From Lentisphaerota bacterium (GTDB lineage Bacteria > Verrucomicrobiota > Kiritimatiellia > RFP12 > JAAYNR01), in assembly GCA_012520735.1 (NCBI GenBank), contig JAAYNR010000059.1, positions 1 to 35,492 on the forward strand: a DNA stretch of 35,492 nucleotides, given 5' to 3'. The position numbers and the translations under genes are program-made. This document shows positions 1 to 13,097 of the stretch, piece by piece (position 1 is the first letter of the stretch; every line of letters begins with the position of its first letter). The notes beneath the pieces were generated by a model. That model made no database searches and was not told where the DNA came from. It saw only the letters and a program-made list of their open reading frames with translations.

Positions 1-3816
<3,816 letters not shown>

Positions 3817-4010
3817 ACCAACTAATCTCCTGAAAAGAAAAATACCAGCATACTTCTAAAAAAGCATAAAGTAAATAATATAGGTTTAACGAATAAGCTT
3901 GCCCAACCACCACCACTGCCACTACAATTATCACCACATTATTTAGCAATCTGCCTGCACCTGTAAGGCATAAACTATTTTGATACTATCTTAACCAGAA
4001 AACTGCCGAC

Positions 4011-6461
4011 ATGAGTAAAAGAAAAAAGAATAAAACCGAGATCGACCAACTACCGGAGGTCGTGGCCGAAAACAACACCGACTCCACCGCCGCACAAACC
4101 CCCAGTCTGATCCTGGCCCGCGATATCTACCCCGACACCCTCCCCATTATCCCTGTTGTCAGCCAGCCGATATTCCCCCGTATCACTGCACCTGTGTTGA
4201 TCGATAACCCCGGCCTTATCGAACACCTCCTCGAACGCCTTAAGAAAAAACAGAGCTATATCGGCATCGCCCTCCGTCGGGAACCCCTCTCCGAGAATAA
4301 TGGGGAGACGCCCGACCAGTCAGAAACTGATGTATGCCGTGTCGGGGTTATTGGCGAAATACTGCAAACCGCCCAGCCAAACGATAAACTACTCCATATC
4401 CTTGTTGTTACCCACGAACGCCTCCGTATCACTGCTATCCGACAAGAAAAACCGGTCATCGTCGCCAGTGTCGAGTATCTCCATGAGACCGACATGAGTG
4501 ATAACCCCGACCTGAAAGCCTACTCCATCTCTGTAGTTCAGGCTATCAAAACTCTCGTGCAGCTCAATCCGCTCCATAAAGAGGAGCTTAACCTTCTTAT
4601 GCAGCACTCAACCCTCTCCGAACCCGGACGTCTGGCCGATATCGCCGCTGCCCTTACTACCGCTAAAGCCCACGAACAGCAGGAGATACTCGAAACACTC
4701 AGCATCCGCGAACGCCTCCATAAAGTTTTGCTACTGCTGCGCAAAGAGATCGATGTCTCCCGCATTCAGGCTAAAATCGGTAAGCAGGTCGATGAAAAAG
4801 TCTCCAAACAGCAACGTGACTTCTTTCTACGTGAACAGCTCAAAGCTATTAAAAAAGAACTCGGCCTGCAAAAAGAGGGTAAAGAGGCTGAGGTCGAACG
4901 ATTTGAGAAACGACTGACCGAAATCAAACCAACCGCCGAAGCCTCCCAGCGGATCACCGAAGAACTCGACAAACTCCGCCTCCTCGAGACCGCCTCGCCG
5001 GAGTTTAATGTCTCCCGCACCTATCTCGACTGGCTGACCGGCCTCCCCTGGGGTCTCTTTACCCCCGATCAGCTCGACCTTAAAACCGCCGCCAAAATCC
5101 TCGATCATGACCACTACGGCCTCCAAGACGTCAAAGAACGTATCCTCGAATTCCTCGCCGTTGGTATCCTTAAAGGCTCAATCAGTGGCACCATCCTCTG
5201 CTTTGCCGGGCCTCCGGGTGTCGGCAAAACTTCACTTGGTCGCTCCATCGCCGCCGCTACCGGCCGTAAATTCTTCCGCTTCTCTGTCGGCGGCATGAGA
5301 GATGAAGCCGAAATCAAAGGCCACCGCCGTACCTATATCGGTGCCATGCCCGGTAAATTTATCCAAACACTCAAAACCTGCGGCAGTGCTAACCCGGTAG
5401 TCATGATCGATGAGATCGATAAAATCACCGTCTCTTATCAGGGCGACCCCGCCGCCGCACTCCTCGAAGTCCTCGACCCCGAGCAAAACTCCGAATTCCT
5501 CGACCACTACCTCGATGTCCGCTTCGACCTCTCAAACATCCTCTTCATCTGCACCGCAAACCAGATCGAAACCATCCCTCGCCCACTGCTCGACCGTATG
5601 GAGGTGATTAACCTCGCCGGCTATATCACTCAGGAGAAACTCCAGATCGCCCGCCGCTACCTGATACCTAAAGAGCGTACCGCTAACGGCCTGAAAGCAG
5701 GCCAAATATCACTCACCGCCGCCGCCATACGCGAAATCATCGACGGCTGGGCCCGTGAACCCGGTGTCCGATCACTCGAAAAACAGATCGCCAAAATCAT
5801 GCGTAAGTATGCCCGTCGTCAGGTAGAAGGCGACACCGCCACCGCCAAGATCGATGCCCCCGATGTTGAAGCCATCCTTGGCCGCCGCATCTTCCGCGAC
5901 GACCCTAACGTCACCCGCCCTACGGTCGGTGTCGTCACCGGCCTCGCTTTCACCACCTTAGGCGGCGACACCCTCGCTATTGAGGCCATCGCCCTGCCCG
6001 CCACCAAACCCGGTTTTAAGCAAACCGGCCAACTCGGTAACGTCATGATCGAGAGCTCCGAAATAGCCTACTCATACGTCCGCTCACTATTCAGCGACCA
6101 TGACCACACCCGTAAACTCTTCGACTCCAGCCTCATTCACCTCCATGTTCCTGCCGGTGCCACCCCTAAAGATGGTCCCTCTGCCGGCATCACCATGGCC
6201 ACAGCACTCTACTCACTCGCCACTAACAGCAAACCTCGCCCTCGCCTGGCCATGACCGGCGAGCTCACCCTTACCGGACAAATCATGCCAATTGGCGGCG
6301 TTAAAGAGAAAACCATCGCTGCACGCCGCGCCGGTGTTAAAACCATCATCTTCCCCGCCGACAACCAAAAAGACTACGACGACCTCCCCGCCCACATCCG
6401 TAAAGGCCTCACCCCACACTTCGTCTCCACCTTCCACCAAGTCCTCCAAATCGCCTTCTAA
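4011..6461 (+). CDS. lon: ATP-dependent endopeptidase Lon (S16)
   Basis: Walker A GPPGVGKTSLGRSIA, Walker B VVMIDEIDK, LDPEQNSEFLDHYLDVRFDLS, catalytic PKDGPSAGITMATAL. Confidence 0.97.
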   Translation: MSKRKKNKTEIDQLPEVVAENNTDSTAAQTPSLILARDIYPDTLPIIPVVSQPIFPRITAPVLIDNPGLIEHLLERLKKKQSYIGIALRREPLSENNGETPDQSETDVCRVGVIGEILQTAQPNDKLLHILVVTHERLRITAIRQEKPVIVASVEYLHETDMSDNPDLKAYSISVVQAIKTLVQLNPLHKEELNLLMQHSTLSEPGRLADIAAALTTAKAHEQQEILETLSIRERLHKVLLLLRKEIDVSRIQAKIGKQVDEKVSKQQRDFFLREQLKAIKKELGLQKEGKEAEVERFEKRLTEIKPTAEASQRITEELDKLRLLETASPEFNVSRTYLDWLTGLPWGLFTPDQLDLKTAAKILDHDHYGLQDVKERILEFLAVGILKGSISGTILCFAGPPGVGKTSLGRSIAAATGRKFFRFSVGGMRDEAEIKGHRRTYIGAMPGKFIQTLKTCGSANPVVMIDEIDKITVSYQGDPAAALLEVLDPEQNSEFLDHYLDVRFDLSNILFICTANQIETIPRPLLDRMEVINLAGYITQEKLQIARRYLIPKERTANGLKAGQISLTAAAIREIIDGWAREPGVRSLEKQIAKIMRKYARRQVEGDTATAKIDAPDVEAILGRRIFRDDPNVTRPTVGVVTGLAFTTLGGDTLAIEAIALPATKPGFKQTGQLGNVMIESSEIAYSYVRSLFSDHDHTRKLFDSSLIHLHVPAGATPKDGPSAGITMATALYSLATNSKPRPRLAMTGELTLTGQIMPIGGVKEKTIAARRAGVKTIIFPADNQKDYDDLPAHIRKGLTPHFVSTFHQVLQIAF

Positions 6462-6492
6462 CCCCTTTCCCCTCCGCCTTCCCCTCCTTGCT

Positions 6493-6517
6493 CTCTTTGC
6501 GTTTCTTGTAGTGAATT
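6493..6517 (+). repeat. Copy 1 of a 25-nt pyrimidine-rich motif at a convergent gene junction
   Basis: ctctttgcgtttcttgtagtgaatt; 19/25 identical without gaps to 26030-26054. Confidence 0.5.
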
Positions 6518-6674
6518 CTTTCACCACCCACCACTAGACCATCATGGAGCGTAAGTGCTGCCCCAGCGTGGGTAGATCACTTGGTCAAAGAGCTGAGCCG
6601 TCGCGGTTGGCTGTGAGTTTCAACGCACTAGCTAAAGCGAAACCACTTAGGTATCGCCGCACTGTCGCCCCTCA

Positions 6675-9600
6675 CTACCGCCGCTGTTCCAGCCACTCTA
6701 CCACTCTCTCAATTCCTCCACTCTCCCACACTTTTTTCGCCTCATCGTCCCCCTCTTTTGCCTGCTCACGTACCATCCGTGCCAAATTAGCGTGGTGCAC
6801 TGCCTCCAGTGTCGCCTCCCAGGCCGGGGTCGCCACCGGACCATGACGCGACGGCAATACAAAAACCGACACATCTTTAATGTGCTCATGTGCTGTATCC
6901 CACGGATCACGCCATGGATAGTACGGCGCAAAGAAGGCGGTCCCCCGACAATCTGCCGGCTTGCTTAGCACCGACCGTATCTGTCCGTAAATCTCCTTGG
7001 CCATCCCCGGTGATTTATCCTGATAACACGATGTTGCATACCAGATCCACGGTTTTTTCAAATAGTCGCGTCCACTCGGCCCATAAGTAAGATGGAGCTG
7101 ATAGGGGTTCCACATGTCTACATAAGGCTGCAATATTTTAAAGGTGGCCGCCCTTGCCGCCTCGCCCGGATTCATCATAATCTGCGCTTTGGGATCAGTC
7201 GCCCGGATCATCTTGCCTATGTCGGTATACTTCTTTAAAGCCGCTGCGGTCGTCCCTGTCGGCTCATCGGCAATCTGGAATATCCAGTCGCTGTAATCCA
7301 GCCCCTGTTCCTGTGCCATTTTCAACACCTTATCCACCTCGCCCTTGCTGTTGTTCCACAATGGATACACCTGTAACATTATGTTGTACTTCTCCATATC
7401 GCTCTTGCTGTAAAACTTACCCGACTGCCTTACGTTCAACCGCCTGTGCCAGTCGCGCCGGTACTCCTCACCGGCTGGTGGATTAACCCAACCATGGAGC
7501 AATATCGGCCGCTCCGGTGCAATCGCCACATCTGCCACGCGCACCTTTAGTGTCAGTGCCCGCTCAGGATAGTGCTTTTTGCCCTCCCAGTCGCTGGCAA
7601 TAATCCGTACCTTTGAGGTGTAATTACCAGGAGCCATCCCACGGGTATCAATGCTCAACCAGATCTGTGCCGCTCCCAGTGGCGGAATCGACATAAATGG
7701 TCGGCGTAGTAGGAAAAATGGCGTCCACGCCTCGCGTCCACCTCCATAAGGGGCAAATCCTACTACCCGCCATTTTATCTTATCCTTGTAGCTACGCAAT
7801 ACTCCCGAACGTAATGGCTCCACTTCCAGTCGCACCACCACCGGCTCAAACTGTGCACTCTTAAACATCAGCCCTGCATTGCGAAAACCATCACGCGCTA
7901 CCACAAACGAGAGTTCCGGTTTCTCTTCGTCCTGTCTCGGCATCCACGTCTGGCTAATTACCTCAATCCCCTTAGCTGTATTAAGCCCATACCCCTTCTC
8001 CGGCACCACCCCCACATCGGCCAATTGACTGAAAAACCGTTTAGGCGACGGCTTGGGCAGCAATGACCCTTCGGGGACATAGTCGGCATCATCGGTAATG
8101 CGCATGCCGTAAATGCCGCGATAAGTCCGCGCGTTGATATATTTGTCAATCCACAGGCCGATGTTTATCTGCTGCTGCATGGCCAGGCCATCGTCGAGAT
8201 CGCCCGTGGCGGAAAAATCATAGAGGCGCAGGGTTCCTTTGCCCGGTGTAAATCCGAACGCACCGCGCGGCTCGTCCTTCAGCTTGATGAGGCCGGCCAC
8301 GAAGCCGTTAATACCCACCACCATGTTGCTGCCGCGCCGCTCAACCTCCAGGTCAAAGGGCTGTCCGTCATTTATTTTCCCAGCGGTCTGGTTGGTTGAG
8401 CCACCGCCGATCGACGTGCCGCCGATCTTGCCGTCAAAGCCGAAGCTGTTGCGCTCCAATCCAAAACCGTCACAGAACTGGAACGCCGCGCCTGAGTCAG
8501 CAATGTCACTCACGGAGAGCCGCGCACGGACATTGAAGTCACCCTTGCTCTTCATGGCGCAACCGGCACTCAGGATGTTGGTGGAGCCGCTGGCAATTAA
8601 CGCCCCCGCCTCCTCGCTCCACACCCCCTGCGTATGGGCAAACATCTGCTTACCGCCGGTCACGAACACCCCCTCAGCCGCCAGCCCTTTGTGAGAGGCA
8701 TAGGCGGTCGCATCGAGGGAGGGCACGCTGATTGTGCCCACCTTGGCCCAAGTGGAGCGTCCGCCCGGATAGAGCCGCTCCTTGCGCTCCCACACCGCCT
8801 GCCGACCCTCAACCGTCTCGGCAAAAACACCATAATACTCGAAATAGTTGATGTTCTTGAAGTTTATCCAAAGGTGCCACTCGCCGCCATGCGGCGGTTG
8901 CCACGATCCTAGGGCAAAGGCCTTGGTCGCGCCGTGGTCGGCCGATAACCCACCCCCCGACCGTTGCCATTGTCCCCGCACCACCGGGAATTTCCCCGGA
9001 AAGATCGACCCGAAAAAAGCATCCTTGGCGTTAGGGTCAACATCACCCTTCAATATCTCCCGCTGCTGTTTTGCGCGATACGGATTAGCCACCATGTTCC
9101 AGACAGGGTCAAACACCACCTGCCGCCGCGGGTCGCGGTAATCCGGCACACCCTTGGCAACCGGATCCAGCGGCTCCGCCTTATAATCAGCAGCCGCAAT
9201 TGCAGCAATCTTCTCCTGCCAATAACAATACCCCTGGCGGAACAAAGCCTCGTTTTCCGCTGCCTCCTCCCAATCCAAAGGTCGCACCTGCCACAATCGC
9301 CACAACTCTTGCGCCGTACCATCGAGCTGCGGTGCTGTCACAAACTGCACACCACTCCCACCCGCCCGCCTCATCGCGGCACGCTCTGCAGCCGACGGTG
9401 CCTCACGCCACAGCTCGTCAGTCAAATAGATACAATCTACCATCCGGCTCCGTGCCGCTGCCTTTGAATCTGCTTGATAATAACGAACCACATGCTCCAA
9501 TGAAACCCGATACTCACCACTCTTCAAATCAACCATGATATCGTGCCACGCCGGCCCTGCAGCCTCCTGCGGAGTCGAATGAATCTCATCATAAAGCAGA

Positions 9601-10178
9601 TCAGAACCACTACCTCCCACCTTCCTGATCCGCAACCCCGTCACCGCAGTCCCATCATCATGACCATAAAACCGCACCCAGAGCCGATAGCGCCCCTCCC
9701 GTTCCACCACCAGCGGCATCGTCACTGCCGCCCCCCTTGCCGAGCTGCTACCAACAATCCAAGCCCCATCCAGCTCCTCATCATACCCCACCACATTCAT
9801 CTCAGACTGCACCTTCCAGGCCACCTTCTCCAGCAACTCCGGCTCCAGCAAAATCCGTCGCGCCGTCTGCGGCGACTTCACACCACCCGGCAGTAGCGAT
9901 AAAGGGTCAATCCCCTGCTCCCGCAACCAACCATGAAAACCTGCAATCAGCGCCCCATTATGACCAAAATGAAATAAAGTCCGCCCAATAGAGTAAAAAG
10001 CACTCTCCGGCGAATCAACCTCACCACCACTACCCCACAACGCCATTGGCGGCGGCATCCGCATCTCATCCTGTAACGGCAACGGTGGCTTGACACCCTC
10101 CGTCCCAGTCACCAAGCTAGCCACTAAAACACCACACACCAGCAAAACTCTAAACTTCATAAAAAGCCTCCATTCCAT
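6675..10178 (-). CDS. Large secreted multi-domain protein with DUF4091/glycoside-hydrolase-like C-terminal region and a central concanavalin/LamG-like region
   Basis: Likely signal peptide (MKFRVLLVCGVLVASLVTGTEG). C-terminal TIM-barrel-like motifs DWIFQIADEPTG and QIMMNPGEAARAATFKILQPYVDMWNPYQLHL. Beta-rich region GDFNVRARLSVSDIADSGAAFQFC...LRLYDFSATGDLDD. True start may be the internal Met at MKFRVL. Confidence 0.7.
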   Translation of the reverse strand: MEWRLFMKFRVLLVCGVLVASLVTGTEGVKPPLPLQDEMRMPPPMALWGSGGEVDSPESAFYSIGRTLFHFGHNGALIAGFHGWLREQGIDPLSLLPGGVKSPQTARRILLEPELLEKVAWKVQSEMNVVGYDEELDGAWIVGSSSARGAAVTMPLVVEREGRYRLWVRFYGHDDGTAVTGLRIRKVGGSGSDLLYDEIHSTPQEAAGPAWHDIMVDLKSGEYRVSLEHVVRYYQADSKAAARSRMVDCIYLTDELWREAPSAAERAAMRRAGGSGVQFVTAPQLDGTAQELWRLWQVRPLDWEEAAENEALFRQGYCYWQEKIAAIAAADYKAEPLDPVAKGVPDYRDPRRQVVFDPVWNMVANPYRAKQQREILKGDVDPNAKDAFFGSIFPGKFPVVRGQWQRSGGGLSADHGATKAFALGSWQPPHGGEWHLWINFKNINYFEYYGVFAETVEGRQAVWERKERLYPGGRSTWAKVGTISVPSLDATAYASHKGLAAEGVFVTGGKQMFAHTQGVWSEEAGALIASGSTNILSAGCAMKSKGDFNVRARLSVSDIADSGAAFQFCDGFGLERNSFGFDGKIGGTSIGGGSTNQTAGKINDGQPFDLEVERRGSNMVVGINGFVAGLIKLKDEPRGAFGFTPGKGTLRLYDFSATGDLDDGLAMQQQINIGLWIDKYINARTYRGIYGMRITDDADYVPEGSLLPKPSPKRFFSQLADVGVVPEKGYGLNTAKGIEVISQTWMPRQDEEKPELSFVVARDGFRNAGLMFKSAQFEPVVVRLEVEPLRSGVLRSYKDKIKWRVVGFAPYGGGREAWTPFFLLRRPFMSIPPLGAAQIWLSIDTRGMAPGNYTSKVRIIASDWEGKKHYPERALTLKVRVADVAIAPERPILLHGWVNPPAGEEYRRDWHRRLNVRQSGKFYSKSDMEKYNIMLQVYPLWNNSKGEVDKVLKMAQEQGLDYSDWIFQIADEPTGTTAAALKKYTDIGKMIRATDPKAQIMMNPGEAARAATFKILQPYVDMWNPYQLHLTYGPSGRDYLKKPWIWYATSCYQDKSPGMAKEIYGQIRSVLSKPADCRGTAFFAPYYPWRDPWDTAHEHIKDVSVFVLPSRHGPVATPAWEATLEAVHHANLARMVREQAKEGDDEAKKVWESGGIERVVEWLEQRR

Positions 10179-10229
10179 TTACCCGACAATTAAACCACAC
10201 TCCCCTCCTCACCACAAGCCCCCATACTT

Positions 10230-10823
10230 GTGCCCATTATAGCTTGTCTTATACCAAGTGCTTCAAAACATGAAGCTGGCTTCCTTTTTGACACTCGCTT
10301 TATAAAACATTCTTGTTATGGAGACGTTGTACTAGAAGCATTCATGCCACTCCTTGATCTTAAAACAACTCAATGCATGCTATGGGGAGATATTATTAAC
10401 CATAATCCCCAACAAACACTGTCTATTTTACGTCATTCTATAAAGCCAAAGCCTAGATACCTAGAAAATATATACGCTACTCAGCTGTTTTGTATATATG
10501 TAAACAACTTGTCCGAGAAAAAAATAATAGATATCCACAGTGCCCTAATTAACAAGAAGGCATATGTTGGGCATATTCCGGCTTCGTACTTTTCGCCTGG
10601 AAAAGCACTTTTATCAACTTCTTCTCTTACCCAAACATTTCTGAAATTTAGCAATATTCTGATCATGCCGCATCCAAATGATATGCCATATTCAGAAGAT
10701 GAAAACATACTGGCTTTTGACTTTTCCCAATTCGGTTATACGTGTCGTCACATTCCTGAAGTTTATTATAGTTTATTTCTCACTTTTAAAATAGAGCGAC
10801 CGAGGGCGCATCTCCGTTATTGA
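10230..10823 (+). CDS. Hypothetical protein, orphan-like, in an AT-richer segment; 3' end may be truncated
   Basis: 197-aa ORF without a recognised domain. Base composition is visibly AT-richer than its neighbours and it sits beside IS debris. Confidence 0.45.
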   Translation: MPIIACLIPSASKHEAGFLFDTRFIKHSCYGDVVLEAFMPLLDLKTTQCMLWGDIINHNPQQTLSILRHSIKPKPRYLENIYATQLFCIYVNNLSEKKIIDIHSALINKKAYVGHIPASYFSPGKALLSTSSLTQTFLKFSNILIMPHPNDMPYSEDENILAFDFSQFGYTCRHIPEVYYSLFLTFKIERPRAHLRY

Positions 10824-10859
10824 ACCCCGACATCCATAGCAACTGGCTGGCGGATGCGC
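10806..10859. repeat. Imperfect inverted repeat at the distal edge of the transposase remnant
   Basis: gcgcatctccg (10806-10816) pairs with cggatgcgc (10851-10859) with a single bulge. Confidence 0.4.
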
Positions 10860-10881
10860 ACGGACTAAAAACTTTGCCTCT

Positions 10882-11285
10882 TCAGCAGAATTTGTGGGTA
10901 GATTCTGGTTCAAGTAGCTCTCCCATCGTATGATAGAGGGCTATTTCGAGGGTTTCATAGCTTCTCTGCCCAATACGGGCTGCTATAGTTCCAAAACAGT
11001 TGAAAGCTCTCTTTAAGCAGGTAAGCTCTGACGCTTTTTAGGTCATACTGCAATACGTCCTTAAGTCTGGTTTGCTGCTTGTCAGTCAGGTTGGCTTCAT
11101 TTTTAAGGAAACAAAACTTGGTGTTTTTCAGAATCTCAGAATCGAGTCCTTTTTGTTTCATCTCCCTGACTTCGGTTGCTCTGATTTTGTCCAGAGCTCT
11201 GTTGAGATGTTGCACAATGTGGAAACGATCAAGGATATGTAAGGCGTTGACGGCTCTCTTCTTGATAACTTTAACATACGGTTTC
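10882..11285 (-). pseudogene. ISL3-family transposase remnant (5'-truncated, internal deletion and frameshift)
   Basis: Reverse strand reads WKPYVKVIKKRAVNALHILDRFHIVQHLNRALDKIRATEVREMKQKGLD...FCFLKNEANLTDKQQTRLKDVLQYDLKSVRAYLLKESFQLFWNYSSPYWA. In a shifted frame it continues YETLEIALYHTMGELLEPESTHKFC*, matching the typical ISL3 transposase C-terminus (ALYH..GxLPEPxxTHxFC). The intervening core is missing. Confidence 0.82.
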
Positions 11286-11502
11286 CACTAAAAACCGAAA
11301 AAATTTCTCGAAACACGCTTGCATGTTTCCCAAAAATTATGGTAAGGTTTGTCATTCTGAAATTGGGCACTCCATTAAAAACACAGTCATTACTGCGTTT
11401 GCAATCCTGCTTCTTTGCCATGCCGCATGTCTCGGGCATTCACTGCTCATGCTGTTTCATAACCACATTTCTTAATTTTTTAACACAACAAGGAGACACA
11501 AG

Positions 11503-13038
11503 ATGAAACCACAAACAAAAAAAGTGACTGCCAAAAAGGCACCCGCTAAAAACGTAGCCGCTAAAAAAACGGCTGCTAAAGCCCCAAAACAGATGCTGAC
11601 CAATAACGTCGGCATCCCCGTGCCAGACAATAACAATGTCCTCACCGCCGGTAAACGCGGCCCTATGCTGCTTCAGGATGTGTGGTACATGGAGAAACTA
11701 GCCCACTTTGACCGCGAAGTTATCCCGGAGCGGCGTATGCACGCTAAAGGCTCGGGTGCTCACGGTACGTTTACTGTCACGAAGGACATAACCAAATATT
11801 GCAAAGCCGATATCTTCTCTAAAGTTGGCAAGAAAACCGACCTTTTTGTCCGTTTCTCAACCGTTGCCGGTGAGCGCGGTGCTGCCGATGCCGAGCGCGA
11901 CATTCGCGGTTTTGCCATCAAGTTCTACACCGATCAAGGTAACTGGGATCTCGTTGGTAATAATACTCCCGTATTTTTCCTGCGTGACCCGCTGAAGTTC
12001 CCTGACCTGAACCACGTAGTCAAACGTGACCCACGCACAAACCTCCGCAGTGCTCATAATAACTGGGATTTCTGGACGCTCCTACCGGAAGCACTGCATC
12101 AGGTGACCGTTGTCATGAGCGATCGCGGTATACCGGCCTCGTACCGCCATATGCACGGCTTCGGTAGCCATACGTTCAGTATGTTTAATGCTAAAAATGA
12201 GCGTTTCTGGGTAAAATTCCACTTCCGCACACAGCAGGGGATCAAAAACCTCACCGATGCCGAGGCCGAAGCGATCATCGGCAAATGCCGTGAAAGCCAC
12301 CAGCGTGACCTCTATTACAGTATTGAAAAAGGTGACTTCCCGCGCTGGACGCTCTATATTCAGGTGATGCCGGAGCTAGACGCTGAAAAGGTACCTTATC
12401 ACCCCTTTGACCTCACTAAGGTGTGGCCTCATGCCGATTACCCACTCATCGAAGTTGGCGTCATGGAGCTTAACCGTAACCCCGAGAACTACTTTGCCGA
12501 GGTTGAGCAGGCTGCTTTCAACCCCTCAAATATTGTTCCGGGAATCGGTTTCTCACCCGATAAGATGTTGCAGGGTCGCCTCTTCTCATACGGTGATGCC
12601 CAGCGCTATCGTCTAGGCGTAAACCACCACCTCATCCCGATAAACCGCGCCAAGTGCCCTGTCCACTCATATCACCGTGATGGTGCCATGCGGACTGATG
12701 ATAACTACGGCAGCACCCTCAGTTATGAGCCTAACAGCTATGGTGTCTGGCAGGAACAGCCTGAGTATAGAGAGCCGCCGCTGAAAATCACCGGCGATGC
12801 CGCCCACTGGGACTTCCGCGAAGATGATGACGACTACTTCCTGCAGCCCGGTAACCTCTTCAGGTTGCTTAAGCCGGATGAGCAACAGCGTCTTTTCGAA
12901 AATACCGCCCGTGCCATGGGTGATAGCCCGGATGAGATCAAAATCCGCCATATCGGCAATTGCTATAAAGCCGACCCCGCCTACGGCAAAGGTGTCGCTA
13001 AAGCGATGAAGATTCCGATGAAGCGCGTTCTTGGCTGA
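11503..13038 (+). CDS. katA: Monofunctional heme catalase with Lys/Ala-rich N-terminal extension
   Basis: [107 protein letters not shown]. Preceded by aaggaga ribosome-binding site. Confidence 0.97.
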   Translation: MKPQTKKVTAKKAPAKNVAAKKTAAKAPKQMLTNNVGIPVPDNNNVLTAGKRGPMLLQDVWYMEKLAHFDREVIPERRMHAKGSGAHGTFTVTKDITKYCKADIFSKVGKKTDLFVRFSTVAGERGAADAERDIRGFAIKFYTDQGNWDLVGNNTPVFFLRDPLKFPDLNHVVKRDPRTNLRSAHNNWDFWTLLPEALHQVTVVMSDRGIPASYRHMHGFGSHTFSMFNAKNERFWVKFHFRTQQGIKNLTDAEAEAIIGKCRESHQRDLYYSIEKGDFPRWTLYIQVMPELDAEKVPYHPFDLTKVWPHADYPLIEVGVMELNRNPENYFAEVEQAAFNPSNIVPGIGFSPDKMLQGRLFSYGDAQRYRLGVNHHLIPINRAKCPVHSYHRDGAMRTDDNYGSTLSYEPNSYGVWQEQPEYREPPLKITGDAAHWDFREDDDDYFLQPGNLFRLLKPDEQQRLFENTARAMGDSPDEIKIRHIGNCYKADPAYGKGVAKAMKIPMKRVLG

Positions 13039-13059
13039 GGCTGAAGAACTAAGAAACTT

Positions 13060-13097
13060 AAAAAAGCAACACCCGCAACAGCGGGTGTTGCTTTTTT
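13060..13097. terminator. Bidirectional rho-independent terminator between convergent katA and ahbD
   Basis: aaaaaagcaacacccgc-aaca-gcgggtgttgctttttt: perfect 17-bp stem including A-tract/T-tract, 4-nt loop. Confidence 0.93.

Noticed and set aside
8239-9467. Plus-strand ORFs of 92-167 aa (8239..8694, 8634..8912, 8848..9141, 8964..9467)
   Set aside because: Antisense to the 1167-aa secreted protein, with no recognisable domain.
11158-11439. 93-aa minus-strand ORF
   Set aside because: Out of frame with the ISL3 transposase homology, which is read in the adjacent frame; unlikely to be a real gene.
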